This document shows, in pieces, positions 34,442 through 44,072 of a stretch of DNA of 64,000 nt. The notes beneath the pieces were generated by a model. It was not told the DNA's origin. It searched no databases and worked only from the letters and a program-made list of their open reading frames with translations. This DNA is from Bacteroides cellulosilyticus (GTDB lineage: Bacteria; Bacteroidota; Bacteroidia; Bacteroidales; Bacteroidaceae). A program made the position numbers and the translations under genes. Every line of letters starts with the position of its first letter. The first letter of the stretch is position 1. The stretch lies in the NCBI RefSeq assembly GCF_020091405.1, contig NZ_CP081903.1:2232001-2296000 (forward strand), read 5' to 3'.

Positions 34442-36643
34442 ATGAGAACGAAACAACGATTAAGCGCTTTGCGGAAGAGGCTGTTGACGGCAATGCACCC
34501 TGTCGCCCTGCTGTTGCTTGCCGCCTGCCTCCCCCTGCTCAACGCCTGCCGGACGGACGACCTGCCGGGCATGGACAATGGCGGTGACGACACCCCCACG
34601 ACCACCCCCGAAGAACTCGTAGGCAAGCCCGTCTGCTTTGGCGGGCTGACGGTGACGGAAGTGACCACCGATGCCGCCACCCGTGCCACCACCCGCACCG
34701 CTACCGATTACAACGAACCCGGCGCCACCATCACCGTCCGGATGACCGTGACCCCCACCGGCAATGGTAAAAGCGGCACCGGAAGCACCACCACCTATGC
34801 CGACTACACCTGTACTGCCGAAGGCTACTGGATACCCGTAGACAAACCCCTTTACTGGGCCGACGCCACCTCACAGCACACCTTCATCGCCTACTCGCCC
34901 GCGCTGAGCAACGAAGAGAAGAAAACCGGCGGACGCACCACCATCTCACTGCCCCAGACATGGATAGGTTCCCTGTACGACTACTACAGCGAGTATATGC
35001 GGAGCGCCGACCTCAAAACCACCCCCGTGCCCAGCGTCTCACTGACTCTGAAACTCCTGCTGGTACGTGTGCAGGTGAGCATGCAGGACGATGCGACCAC
35101 TTACGGCCAAAACCTCACCATGCTTATGAAGACCCGGGGCACACTCTCTGCCGATGGCACCGTGAGCGTTCCTGCTGATGCCGACAGCCCGGTTCGTGAA
35201 GTATCGCTTTGGAAAGACGGCAACGTGTTTCGAGGATACCTCCTGCCCGGACAAGCCTACGCACAAGGCGAAACGATACTCTGTTATGGCGAAGGCGGCA
35301 CAACGAATTCGAAACTCTATAAGGCCACGGCCGCCATCACTGCGGCTGTGGGCAACCAACTGAACTTTACCGTAGCGGCCTTGCCCGGCTTCACGGTAGA
35401 TGCGGGAAATCAGGGAGGCGGCCTGAAAGCGGCTATCGAGGCGTATGAAAAGAACAATGGAGGCACCTGTCCTCCCCGCATTGTGATAACGGGCAAGCTG
35501 GATATAAGCGATATGAGAACCCTTGCAGCACTTGGAGACGAGGGCAAGATTGTGTCGGTGGACATGAAGGATGCAAGTGTGGAAAAAACGGCTTTTGGTA
35601 ACGACCCGTTTCAGAACCCCAATGCGGCTAATATCCCCTTTTATAGCGGAACTCCCAGAGCGGGCATCAAGAACCTCATACTGCCTCGCTGGCTGAAAGC
35701 GGTTCCCAGATATGCATTCAACAACTATCTTTTTGACAACGTCGTGTTGCCCGAATCTTTGGAGGCGTTGGGACATAATGCTCTCTATACCCGTAACAGC
35801 ACGGTGGAGGTGCCTGCTACGTTTAATCAACCGTCATCATCAGGAACCGATAGATACTACAGCGCTTTTGTCGGTTACTCAAGGCTGACCACCGCCATCG
35901 TGCATTGCCCGTTGGAGAAGCTGGGGGAATCAGCCTTTAGGGCTACTCCGTTATCGCAGATTATCCTGAAGGACGATGCGCTGAAATCGACAGCGGTGAA
36001 GAGCGCCGCCTTTTGGGAATGCACCAACTTGTCGAGCTTGGACTTCCTGCCTTCGTCGGTGACGACGTTGGGAGAGAATGCGTTTTATGGTTGCGGATTT
36101 ACCTCATTGGACATCCCGGCTCATTTCACGAAGGTAGGGATCGCTGCTTTCTCCTCTTGCAGCAACCTGCAAAGTGTCACTGTGCGTGCCAGGATGGATG
36201 AGTGGGGAAGAGACATTTTTTATAACACTTCCCAATTGACCCAAATTACCTTTGCCGATGATGCGCTGCTGACCGAGAAGTTCAGTGATGACGTGTTCCA
36301 AGGTTGTACCGGCCTTACTTCCATAGAGCTGCCTCCCAAGATTACCGAAATATCTTCCGGTCAATATTCATACTTTTTCAGTGGTTGCAGCAACCTGGAG
36401 AAAATAGCCATAGACGGCTCGATAGCCATTACGGGAAAGTTACCTCAGTCACAATATGGCCCTAAATCTGCCGAACTCTTCCTCTACAACCCCTCCCTGG
36501 GGCAGACGGGCGACCACGTGACGAACTTTGCCGGCGACACCAACTGGGCGGAACATTCCTGGGCCAATGTGCACTGGGGCTACAAAGGCAGCGGTGATAA
36601 GTTCGATGCAACCAACTACAAGTATCACAAGAAGACCAATTAA
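34442..36643 (+). CDS. Fimbrillin-LRR fusion adhesin lipoprotein
   Basis: 733 residues. A long leader ends in the lipobox LLNAC. Residues about 60-330 resemble a fimbrillin (Mfa-like) domain (KPLYWADATSQHTFIAYSP). From about 380 to 710 there are BspA/LRR_5 repeats, such as IKNLILPRWLKAVPRYAF and SSVTTLGENAFYGCGFTSLDI. The combination suggests an LRR adhesin carried on or near the fimbrial fibre. It is 16 bp before a second gene of the same design. C-rich codons are pronounced. Confidence 0.82.
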   Translation: MRTKQRLSALRKRLLTAMHPVALLLLAACLPLLNACRTDDLPGMDNGGDDTPTTTPEELVGKPVCFGGLTVTEVTTDAATRATTRTATDYNEPGATITVRMTVTPTGNGKSGTGSTTTYADYTCTAEGYWIPVDKPLYWADATSQHTFIAYSPALSNEEKKTGGRTTISLPQTWIGSLYDYYSEYMRSADLKTTPVPSVSLTLKLLLVRVQVSMQDDATTYGQNLTMLMKTRGTLSADGTVSVPADADSPVREVSLWKDGNVFRGYLLPGQAYAQGETILCYGEGGTTNSKLYKATAAITAAVGNQLNFTVAALPGFTVDAGNQGGGLKAAIEAYEKNNGGTCPPRIVITGKLDISDMRTLAALGDEGKIVSVDMKDASVEKTAFGNDPFQNPNAANIPFYSGTPRAGIKNLILPRWLKAVPRYAFNNYLFDNVVLPESLEALGHNALYTRNSTVEVPATFNQPSSSGTDRYYSAFVGYSRLTTAIVHCPLEKLGESAFRATPLSQIILKDDALKSTAVKSAAFWECTNLSSLDFLPSSVTTLGENAFYGCGFTSLDIPAHFTKVGIAAFSSCSNLQSVTVRARMDEWGRDIFYNTSQLTQITFADDALLTEKFSDDVFQGCTGLTSIELPPKITEISSGQYSYFFSGCSNLEKIAIDGSIAITGKLPQSQYGPKSAELFLYNPSLGQTGDHVTNFAGDTNWAEHSWANVHWGYKGSGDKFDATNYKYHKKTN

Positions 36644-36659
36644 CTAAAAGCACTCCGAT

Positions 36660-39113
36660 ATGAAACCAACCCGATACACCCCTCTATACCTTCTGCTTGC
36701 CGCCTTGCCGCTGCTTGCCACCGGATGCGACCACGAACAGGACCCTGCCCCGGCGCAGAAACAAGCCGTCGATTTCACCCGCATCACCACCCGCACCGCA
36801 GGCGGAACCGCGCTGCCGGGCGACTTTGCCGACTACGGCACCCTGCACGCCGCCATATCTTCTGGCAACGGCACCCCGAAAACCGCTACACTGACTTATA
36901 ACAGCTCATCCACCACCTGGACTTGCACCCCTGAACTCTACTGGCCGAGCGTCACCCACAACACCCTCACCCTGATGCGTGGCAGCGGGGGAGACTTCAC
37001 CCTGCCCGCCGACTTGGGCGCCGCAGCCTCCACTGCCTCCAGCGCCTCCGTCACCAACTATGCCCTGAACGACCGCCTCTGGTTGGGCTACACCGGCTCC
37101 ATTCCCTCCACTTCGGCCTCCCCCTGGCAACTGGAGCACCGCATGGCGCAGATACGTGTGGAGCTGACCATGGCCGAGGGAGTGACATTGCCTTCGGGCG
37201 CTTCACCGCTGACCTCCGCCACCGTCAGCATGACGCTGCCCACCGCCGGGCACTTCGATGCCGGCACCGGCGTCGTGTCTCGCCAACAGGGCGGCGGCGC
37301 TACCGGTGAAGTGAAGTTCTATCAGCCCGATCCGTCAGAAGCCGTCTTCTATGCCGTGGCGCTGCCGGGAGCCACCGATACGCGCGAAATCGGCATCACG
37401 CTGGGCGGACAGGAGTATCATTACCTCGCTTCCTCCCCCATCTCCCTCACCGCCGGCAGCTGCCACAGTTACAAGCTGGCACTGACCGACCGCATGGATG
37501 TGCAGTCCCTGAGCGTGAAGACGGAAGGAGAATGGACGGACGTAACGGTCGGCATCAAGGCCGAGGAGAACGAGTACACGTGTACCACCACCTCTGCCGG
37601 AGGGCTTGCCATCGAATTGGCCAAGACAGCTAATATCTATGCGAAAGTCATTGTAAACGTGGCGGCCATGAATGAGGATGACTGGAATGCGTTGACTGCG
37701 TTTGTAAATGACAGGACGAAACCCGCCGGTGATTTAACCATCAACTATACGGGCGACAGCGAAGTGGAAATCCCGAGCTACTTCACCCAAACTACTGATG
37801 GCCCAATTACTATCTCCTCCCTCACCCTGCGGGGAAATCTTAAACTTGCAAGCTTCAGCTCTAATGGCTATCTGACCAAGCTGGTTATAGGGAAATCGAC
37901 GAACGGGAAAGCGCCGGTTATCGTCATAGGATGCTTCTATAATTGCGGTTTCTTGAGGGAAGTGACGATAGAGGGGGTGACGTCTTGGGCAGAGAATTCT
38001 TTTTTGAACTGCACCAATCTGGCATCGGTAACGCTGACGGAAGGCGTGACAACGATAGGCAGTTCTGCCTTCGAGGGCTGTACGCAGTTGACGAGTATCG
38101 CCATCCCGAAAGGGGTGACGTCTTTGGGAGATAAATCTTTTTATGGCTGCACCAATCTGGCATCGGTAACGCTGGCGGAAGGCGTGACAACGATAGGCAG
38201 TTCTGCCTTCGAGGGCTGTACGCAGTTGACGAGTATCGCCATCCCGAAAGGGGTGACGTCTTTGGGAGATAAATCTTTTTATGGCTGCACCAATCTGGCA
38301 TCGGTAACGCTGGCGGAAGGCCTGAAAACGATAGGCTATTCTGCCTTTAGGAACTGCCCGTTGACGAATATCACCATCCCGAAAGGGGTGACGTCTTTGG
38401 GAAATTATTCTTTTTATGGCTGCACCAATCTGACATCGGTAACGCTGGCGGAAGGCTTGACAACGATAGGCAATTCTGCCTTTAGGAACTGCCCGTTGAC
38501 GAATATCACCATCCCGAAAGGGGTGACGTCTTTGGGAGATTATTCTTTTTATGGCTGCACCAATCTGACATCGGTAACGCTGGCGGAAGGCTTGACAACG
38601 ATAGGCTATTCTGCCTTTCAGAATTGTACCACGTTGGGAGGCTCCATTACAATTCCTTCAACAGTGACTTCCATCAGTGAATTTGCATTTGGGGGGACTG
38701 CATTGACAAGTGTTTATATCTATGGAAACATGACTTGGAATGATTCATTTTATGACCCCAATGCCGCTTTTGATGGTTGTACAAAATTGGAGACTATCGT
38801 GCTGGGCAGTGATGTAGTCTCTTTGGGCTCAGCGACTTTTCGCGGTTGCAGTGCGCTAAAGAAGATTGTTTTAAATGGCACTTCGGCTATCACCTGCCCT
38901 ACCGGATGGGGCGGAGTATTTTATAACACACCTACAACTACTGCTTCCATTTACCTCTACGGAAGCATGGACGCCTCAAGTGCTGACGGATGGAAATCTC
39001 TGGGCGGCAAAACCTGGGGGAGCGTGCACTACGGTTTCAGCGGTACAGCTTCCAATATTGAAGACCTGCTGGACGAGAGCAAATATTCGAGTACCGTCGC
39101 CGTCTCCCCATAA
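36660..39113 (+). CDS. Fimbrillin-LRR fusion adhesin with near-identical repeats
   Basis: 817 residues. Lipobox LLATGC. The N-terminal part (about 30-290) is fimbrillin-like (PELYWPSVTHNTLTLMRG, LEHRMAQIRVELTM). The C-terminal half is BspA/LRR_5. Between about 440 and 680, LRR pairs of 45-46 residues recur almost unchanged (CTNLASVTLAEGVTTIG... IPKGVTSLG), encoded by 135-138-bp DNA repeats. Likely a surface adhesin; near-identical repeats allow slippage or recombination to change its length. Confidence 0.82.
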   Translation: MKPTRYTPLYLLLAALPLLATGCDHEQDPAPAQKQAVDFTRITTRTAGGTALPGDFADYGTLHAAISSGNGTPKTATLTYNSSSTTWTCTPELYWPSVTHNTLTLMRGSGGDFTLPADLGAAASTASSASVTNYALNDRLWLGYTGSIPSTSASPWQLEHRMAQIRVELTMAEGVTLPSGASPLTSATVSMTLPTAGHFDAGTGVVSRQQGGGATGEVKFYQPDPSEAVFYAVALPGATDTREIGITLGGQEYHYLASSPISLTAGSCHSYKLALTDRMDVQSLSVKTEGEWTDVTVGIKAEENEYTCTTTSAGGLAIELAKTANIYAKVIVNVAAMNEDDWNALTAFVNDRTKPAGDLTINYTGDSEVEIPSYFTQTTDGPITISSLTLRGNLKLASFSSNGYLTKLVIGKSTNGKAPVIVIGCFYNCGFLREVTIEGVTSWAENSFLNCTNLASVTLTEGVTTIGSSAFEGCTQLTSIAIPKGVTSLGDKSFYGCTNLASVTLAEGVTTIGSSAFEGCTQLTSIAIPKGVTSLGDKSFYGCTNLASVTLAEGLKTIGYSAFRNCPLTNITIPKGVTSLGNYSFYGCTNLTSVTLAEGLTTIGNSAFRNCPLTNITIPKGVTSLGDYSFYGCTNLTSVTLAEGLTTIGYSAFQNCTTLGGSITIPSTVTSISEFAFGGTALTSVYIYGNMTWNDSFYDPNAAFDGCTKLETIVLGSDVVSLGSATFRGCSALKKIVLNGTSAITCPTGWGGVFYNTPTTTASIYLYGSMDASSADGWKSLGGKTWGSVHYGFSGTASNIEDLLDESKYSSTVAVSP
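38010..38690 (+). repeat. Intragenic 138/135-bp tandem repeats in LRR adhesin
   Basis: The word TGCACCAATCTG recurs at 38010, 38148, 38286, 38421 and 38556, giving spacings of 138, 138, 135 and 135 bp. The first units are almost identical over their full length; all spacings are multiples of 3, so copy change keeps the frame. Confidence 0.9.
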
Positions 39114-39268
39114 CCGGGGCAGCAATCCGTATATCCGCCTCCGTTCCCCCTCCCTGCATCGGTGCAACCATCCCCGGGGGGAAGCGGACGGCAGCTTTTC
39201 AGCCCAAGGGATGCCACACCGCAATCAACGAGAATAATTATTCACCCTCTAAACCATCAAAAGTAACA

Positions 39269-40132
39269 ATGGCAAAGAACTCACAACGAGCCAAGCTCGT
39301 ACTCAAAGCACGTGAAAACCTGCTTACGAAAGACGTTAAGAACGACTTCTACCTCACCGTAAAGTCGCAACGCACCCTCACCCTGGCCGACCTCGCCAAG
39401 GAAGTAGCCGCCACGCACGGCCACCAGAACGAGAGCGAAGCGGAAATGCTCGCCCGCGAAATCCTGGAACTCGGTGCATGGTACCTCTCCAACGGCTTCG
39501 GCATCACCACCCCGCTGGGCTACCATCACGCCACCGTCAGCGGCACCCTGCTGGACAGCGAACTCAACGCCGCCCCCGACCGTACGAAGTTGAAATTCGG
39601 CATCAGCTACGCCATGAGCGACCTCATGCGCAAGTTCCTCGATGAAGCCGAACTGGACCTGGAGATAGACAAAGCCAAGACCGGCCCGCAACTCTTCTCC
39701 GTGGTCAGCGCACAGGACGCCCAGCACCCCGATGCAGCCACCCGTGGCGACAGCGTACCCGTGGCAGCCGGCGAAGCCTGCATCCTGAAAGGCCGTAACC
39801 TCAAAGTAGGCGGACCCGCCGAAGCCAACGCGGGCGTCACGCTCACCCGCCAGGACAAGCAGGGCGTAACCCCGGTATTCATCCCCGCCGCACGCCTCTT
39901 CCCCAATACCCCCACACAGGTAGGCTTCGTGATGCCCGCCGGAGCGGAAGAAGGCTCCGTATGGCAAGTGAAGCTCTGTACGCAACTGGGCAGTAACGGC
40001 GCACAACTGCTGAAAGAACCCCGCACGGTGACGATGGATGATAACTTCGTGGTAGGCCAGCCCGCCGAAGATGTCCCCGGTGGCGGTGGTAGCGGAAGCG
40101 GCGGTGGACTGGATGAAAATCCGCTGGGCTAA
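39269..40132 (+). CDS. HU-like DNA-binding protein with DUF4469 domain
   Basis: 287 residues, without a signal peptide. Residues about 10-130 form the HU/IHF-like domain of the Bacteroides type (LTKDVKNDFYLTVKSQRTLTLADLAKEVA), followed by a beta-rich DUF4469 domain (about 150-270) and a Gly/Ser tail. Proteins of this type are common in Bacteroides, often near fimbrial and other surface loci, and are thought to bind DNA; the role is not established. Here it follows the adhesin genes by 155 bp. Confidence 0.82.
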   Translation: MAKNSQRAKLVLKARENLLTKDVKNDFYLTVKSQRTLTLADLAKEVAATHGHQNESEAEMLAREILELGAWYLSNGFGITTPLGYHHATVSGTLLDSELNAAPDRTKLKFGISYAMSDLMRKFLDEAELDLEIDKAKTGPQLFSVVSAQDAQHPDAATRGDSVPVAAGEACILKGRNLKVGGPAEANAGVTLTRQDKQGVTPVFIPAARLFPNTPTQVGFVMPAGAEEGSVWQVKLCTQLGSNGAQLLKEPRTVTMDDNFVVGQPAEDVPGGGGSGSGGGLDENPLG

Positions 40133-40139
40133 CGTGGCT

Positions 40140-40208
40140 TGCGTCAGGAGGCTGACGGGCACTTTGTCAGGAGGCTGACGGATGCTTTGTCAGCAGGCTG
40201 ACGTGAAC
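40140..40208. repeat. 23-bp tandem repeat, 3 copies
   Basis: Units start at 40140, 40163 and 40186, each 23 bp, with consensus TTTGTCAGGAGGCTGACGGATGC. Each unit contains the inverted pair GTCAG / CTGAC and can form a small hairpin. Confidence 0.85.
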
Positions 40209-40266
40209 TCCGTCCCCATCCCTGCCTTATTGCCCTGTCACCTTATGACTCTTATAACCACTGCTT

Positions 40267-40449
40267 ATGCATTACTCCCCCGTCCTAAACGACCTCCTGC
40301 TCATCCTGCTCCCTGCGACACTCTTGGTGGTGCTGTGCGTGGAGGCATGCTTCGTCATCCGGCTCGTGCGCCGCAACCGTCGTCGCCGCCGTGAACTGGA
40401 ACGCCAGGCACGCGAACTGGACTGCCGGCTGCGGGAGTTGATGAAATGA
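40267..40449 (+). CDS. Small membrane protein with basic coiled tail
   Basis: 60 residues: one transmembrane helix (about 9-33, LLLILLPATLLVVLC) followed by an Arg-rich segment and a short helical tail (ELERQARELDCRLRELMK). It lies alone between the HU-like gene and the ATPase gene. No family is recognised. The hydrophobic-then-basic layout is plausible for a real single-pass protein, but there is no homology support. Confidence 0.5.
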   Translation: MHYSPVLNDLLLILLPATLLVVLCVEACFVIRLVRRNRRRRRELERQARELDCRLRELMK

Positions 40450-40508
40450 CGGATATGTGCCTCTTCCGGTTCGCTTGCACTTCGTAACTCTTTCTCCCCT
40501 CCCACCTG

Positions 40509-40538
40509 TTGCATATCCATGAACAATTCGTATCTTTG
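40509..40538 (+). promoter_or_regulatory. Promoter of the AAA ATPase gene
   Basis: -33-like TTGC (40509-40512) and -7 box TATCTTTG (40531-40538), about 19 bp apart; the ATG is 45 bp downstream. Confidence 0.65.
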
Positions 40539-40582
40539 CGTGTATATATCTGACGGTAAACATCATTAAACCAGATTGCCCC

Positions 40583-42196
40583 ATGAAACAGTACCCCAAG
40601 TTTTTCAATACAGCCGGGCCCATTAAGCCGGAGATACATTACAATGTAGACCCTCTCGCCCGCATCAATATCGAAGAGATAGAGCAACTTATCTATCAAC
40701 AGAAGTTCTTCGTCCTCCATGCCCCCCGTCAGACCGGAAAAACCTCCTGCCTGCTGGCCCTGCGCGATTATCTGAACGCCCGCGGCGAGTTCATCGCCGT
40801 ATACGCCAATGTGGAAGCGGGACAGGCGGCACGAAACAATGTGGAAGAAGTGGTGCGGGCCACCACCGCCGCCATTGCCAGCCGTGCGGGCACTGTGTTG
40901 GGCAACGACATGCCGGAGAGTTTGCTACAGGACATCGTGACCAAGGGGGTACCCGCAGCCTCCCTGCTCACCGCCTATCTCAAATCCCTTTGCGAAGCCC
41001 TGCCCCGTCCACTCATCCTTTTCATTGACGAGATTGACGCCCTGATTGGCGATTCGCTCGTCAGCGTCCTGCGCCAGATACGTGCCGGATACGACCAGCG
41101 TCCCGAGCACTTCCCGCAAACCATCATCCTCTGCGGCGTGCGCGACGTGCGCGATTACCGCATCGTGCTTTCCAATCAGGACATCATCACCGGAGGCTCC
41201 GCCTTCAACATCAAGGCAACGTCCCTCCGCCTTGGCAACTTCTCCCGTGAGGAAATCCACGACCTGTATATGCAGCACACCGCCGCTACCGGTCAGGAAT
41301 TCGACCCCGGGTGCTTCCCCCTGATATGGACCGCCACCGAGGGACAGCCCTGGCTGGTGAATGCTTTAGGTTACGAAGTCACCATGGAAATGAAGGAGAA
41401 CCGCGACCGCACCGTCCGCATCATCCCCGAAATGATATACCGTGCCCAGGAGCGCATCATCTACCGGCGCGATACGCACATCGACATCCTCATCGACAAA
41501 CTGCGCGAAGACCGCGTGCGCAGCGTCATCGCCCCCATATTAGCAGGTGAAGACGGCGAAGTGGAGGCACACCTCAAAACCGACGACATCCAGTATGTGG
41601 AAGACCTCGGACTCATCGTTCGCGACCGCCCCCTGCGCATTGCCAATGCCATCTATAAGGAAATCATTCCCCGTGAACTGACTTGGGCACGCCAGCAGAC
41701 CCTCATCCAGCAGTCCGCCTGGTATATCCGCCCCGATGGCAGCATCGACATGGAGAAACTATTGCTGGACTTCCAGCAATTCTTCCGCCAGAACGCCGAC
41801 TCGTGGATTGAGCGGTTCGACTACAAGGAAAGTGGCCCGCAACTACTGCTGCAGGCCTTTCTGCAACGTGTGGTGAATGGCGGCGGATACATCGACCGCG
41901 AATATGGTCTCGGCCGTGGCCGCACCGACCTGCTCATCACCAAACCCCTGACCGAACACTACGGCGGCCCCGTGCAGCGCATTGTGCTCGAACTGAAAAT
42001 CTTGCGCAGCAACACGGAAGCCACCATCGAAAAGGGCCTTGAACAGACCACCCGCTACATGGACCATTGCGGCGGCACCGACCTCGAAGGGCACTTCATT
42101 CTCTTCGACCGCCGTCCCGGTCGCTCGTGGGACGAGAAACTGTGGCACTACCGCCGTGAGTACAACGGAAAGATGATTGAGGTGTGGGGGATGTAA
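40583..42196 (+). CDS. AAA ATPase with C-terminal PD-(D/E)XK-like domain
   Basis: 537 residues. The N-terminal ATPase has Walker A APRQTGKTS (about residue 50) and Walker B PLILFIDEID (about 140). The C-terminal end has a nuclease-like pattern: GRGRTDLLI followed by IVLELKI, matching the D...(E)xK core of PD-(D/E)XK folds. Related Bacteroides proteins pair an AAA domain with a PD-(D/E)XK_9-like domain; function unknown, perhaps linked to mobile DNA or defence. It has its own promoter and is 2 bp before the AraC-type gene. Confidence 0.82.
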   Translation: MKQYPKFFNTAGPIKPEIHYNVDPLARINIEEIEQLIYQQKFFVLHAPRQTGKTSCLLALRDYLNARGEFIAVYANVEAGQAARNNVEEVVRATTAAIASRAGTVLGNDMPESLLQDIVTKGVPAASLLTAYLKSLCEALPRPLILFIDEIDALIGDSLVSVLRQIRAGYDQRPEHFPQTIILCGVRDVRDYRIVLSNQDIITGGSAFNIKATSLRLGNFSREEIHDLYMQHTAATGQEFDPGCFPLIWTATEGQPWLVNALGYEVTMEMKENRDRTVRIIPEMIYRAQERIIYRRDTHIDILIDKLREDRVRSVIAPILAGEDGEVEAHLKTDDIQYVEDLGLIVRDRPLRIANAIYKEIIPRELTWARQQTLIQQSAWYIRPDGSIDMEKLLLDFQQFFRQNADSWIERFDYKESGPQLLLQAFLQRVVNGGGYIDREYGLGRGRTDLLITKPLTEHYGGPVQRIVLELKILRSNTEATIEKGLEQTTRYMDHCGGTDLEGHFILFDRRPGRSWDEKLWHYRREYNGKMIEVWGM

Positions 42197-42198
42197 TA

Positions 42199-43962
42199 AT
42201 GCATATACTATTCCGGACATTACTTTTCATCACTGCTTTTTTAGCTTTTCCGGCTGTTCTTTCTGCCGGTGAAGCTAAAAAAGCAGTTGCGAAACCCACC
42301 TCCACCATCTTCTACATGGACAGCATCTACGTCACCCGTCCCCACCTTGCCCTGCAGATGCTGGACAGCCTCCGATGCTGGAGCGACGAGAACGGCTATC
42401 AAGCCCCCGCCACCCGTTCATACGTCAACATGGTCACCTGCCTTGCCTGCATGGTGGCGGGTCAGATGCGCCCCGCCCGCCACTACGGACAAGAAACCGT
42501 GGCCGCCGCCCGCACCGAAGACAATCCGCAGAGTGAACTGATGGCCATCAGCCAGCTTTGCGACATTAACCACTACCTGGGAGATGAAGAGGCCCTGGGA
42601 TACTGGGCGCAGGAACTGGAGAAACGCAATGCCGAAACTCTGCAAAGTGCCTGGTACGAAGCTTATTCCTCCCTCTTCTACGCCAAAGCCCTGCGGATGC
42701 GGGGCGAATTTCTCTCCGCCTGGCAGCACCTGGAAAAGCGGATTCAGTCTCTGGACCAACTGGGAGAGTGGCGCACCAGCATGGAAGTTGAAATGATCCC
42801 CCTTGCCGCCGCCTTGCTGGGTGAAATGAAGCGTCCCGACGAGGCCATCGCCTTACTGGAACAATCCATCGCCTTGCTGGAGCAGCCCATCCACTCCGCG
42901 GCGCAGCCCGGAACCTCTCAGCGAATGGACGAACAAGGGCGAGCCTTGGCCCTGATGGTTTACTACGAATGCCTGATGAACCAATACCTTGCTACCGGCC
43001 GTGTCCGGCAAGCCGACCACTACTACCGTCTCCACCAGGACCTGTCGGCACGTTTCAGCGGTTTGGAGCGGGACGACTATTATCCCGGGAAATATCTGAT
43101 GCAAGCCCATCGTTACCCCGAAGCCGAAACTTATGCCCGCAACAGTCTGGACGGGTTGTTGCAACACTCCGACAGCATCTCCGAGGCTACGAAAAACTGC
43201 ATGTCCCTCTTGGCCGATGCCTGCCTTGCACAGGGCAAGAAGGCCGAAGCCGCCACCTTCTACCGCCGTGCACTCATGGTCAGTGACAGCCTGGCGGTGC
43301 GCAGCCGCAAGCAGGCATATGTGGAGTATAGCCTGATGAGCAAACTGGACAATTACAAAGATACTATCCGCCGGCAGGAGTCGGAGTTGCAACGCCACCA
43401 AGTGACTTTGATGTTCAGCGGCACAGTGGCGTTTCTGGTGTTAGTGCTGATTGTCCTGGGAGTGAGGCAGATGCGACGCCAGCGCCGCTTCAACCGCGAA
43501 TTGCAGGAAGAAAACCGATTGAAGCAGCAGGCGGAGGATGAACTGATGCACCTGAAAGAACTAATGCAAAACCGTACATTGCCTACTGACGCTGCTCCGG
43601 CCGAAGATACCCCGGCCGACATTACGGCTTGCTTGAAGGAATTGGACGAATGGCTGATTGAAGAAAACCGCTTCACACAGCCGGACATGGATATAGAAAA
43701 AGCCGCCCGGCATTGTGGCATAACCAAACGCGAACTTGCCGAGCGGTGTATGAAATATAAGGAGAAGTCCTTCAACGAATATCTGGCCGACCTGCGCCTG
43801 GATTACTCTTGCCGGAGATTGATGGATGAAGACTTCCCAACCATAGAAACCGTAGCACAGGAGTCCGGATTCGCCGTGAGCACTTTCCTGCGGCGGTTTA
43901 AGACCAAATACGAAATGTCACCTACGGATTGGAGAAATCTGAAGAAGGAGATTAGGGATTAA
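42199..43962 (+). CDS. TPR-like membrane regulator with AraC-type HTH
   Basis: 587 residues from the ATG at 42199; an upstream in-frame start lies inside the ATPase gene. Signal peptide (LSAG), then helical TPR-like repeats (about 30-370), one transmembrane helix (TLMFSGTVAFLVLVLIVLG, about 405-425), a coiled linker and an AraC/XylS HTH (about 480-585, TIETVAQESGFAVSTFLRRFK). This layout senses an envelope signal and acts on DNA in the cytoplasm. It may control the fimbrial cluster upstream; this is inferred from position only. Confidence 0.82.
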   Translation: MHILFRTLLFITAFLAFPAVLSAGEAKKAVAKPTSTIFYMDSIYVTRPHLALQMLDSLRCWSDENGYQAPATRSYVNMVTCLACMVAGQMRPARHYGQETVAAARTEDNPQSELMAISQLCDINHYLGDEEALGYWAQELEKRNAETLQSAWYEAYSSLFYAKALRMRGEFLSAWQHLEKRIQSLDQLGEWRTSMEVEMIPLAAALLGEMKRPDEAIALLEQSIALLEQPIHSAAQPGTSQRMDEQGRALALMVYYECLMNQYLATGRVRQADHYYRLHQDLSARFSGLERDDYYPGKYLMQAHRYPEAETYARNSLDGLLQHSDSISEATKNCMSLLADACLAQGKKAEAATFYRRALMVSDSLAVRSRKQAYVEYSLMSKLDNYKDTIRRQESELQRHQVTLMFSGTVAFLVLVLIVLGVRQMRRQRRFNRELQEENRLKQQAEDELMHLKELMQNRTLPTDAAPAEDTPADITACLKELDEWLIEENRFTQPDMDIEKAARHCGITKRELAERCMKYKEKSFNEYLADLRLDYSCRRLMDEDFPTIETVAQESGFAVSTFLRRFKTKYEMSPTDWRNLKKEIRD

Positions 43963-43963
43963 G

Positions 43964-44066
43964 GATTAGGTATTAAGTATTAGGTATTAATGCCATGCGG
44001 TGCAATAGCGCAGCCTACTAATACTTAATACCTAATACTTAATACTTAATCCCTAATCCCTAATAC
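43964..44066. terminator. Short-word hairpin with a CCATGCGG core, convergent terminator
   Basis: The whole gap between the AraC-type gene and ispG is an inverted repeat of words like TATTAAGTATTAGG, with the loop core CCATGCGGTGCAATAGCGCAGCC at 43993-44015. It separates convergent genes, so a bidirectional terminator is likely. Confidence 0.65.
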
Positions 44067-44072
44067 TTTTAA

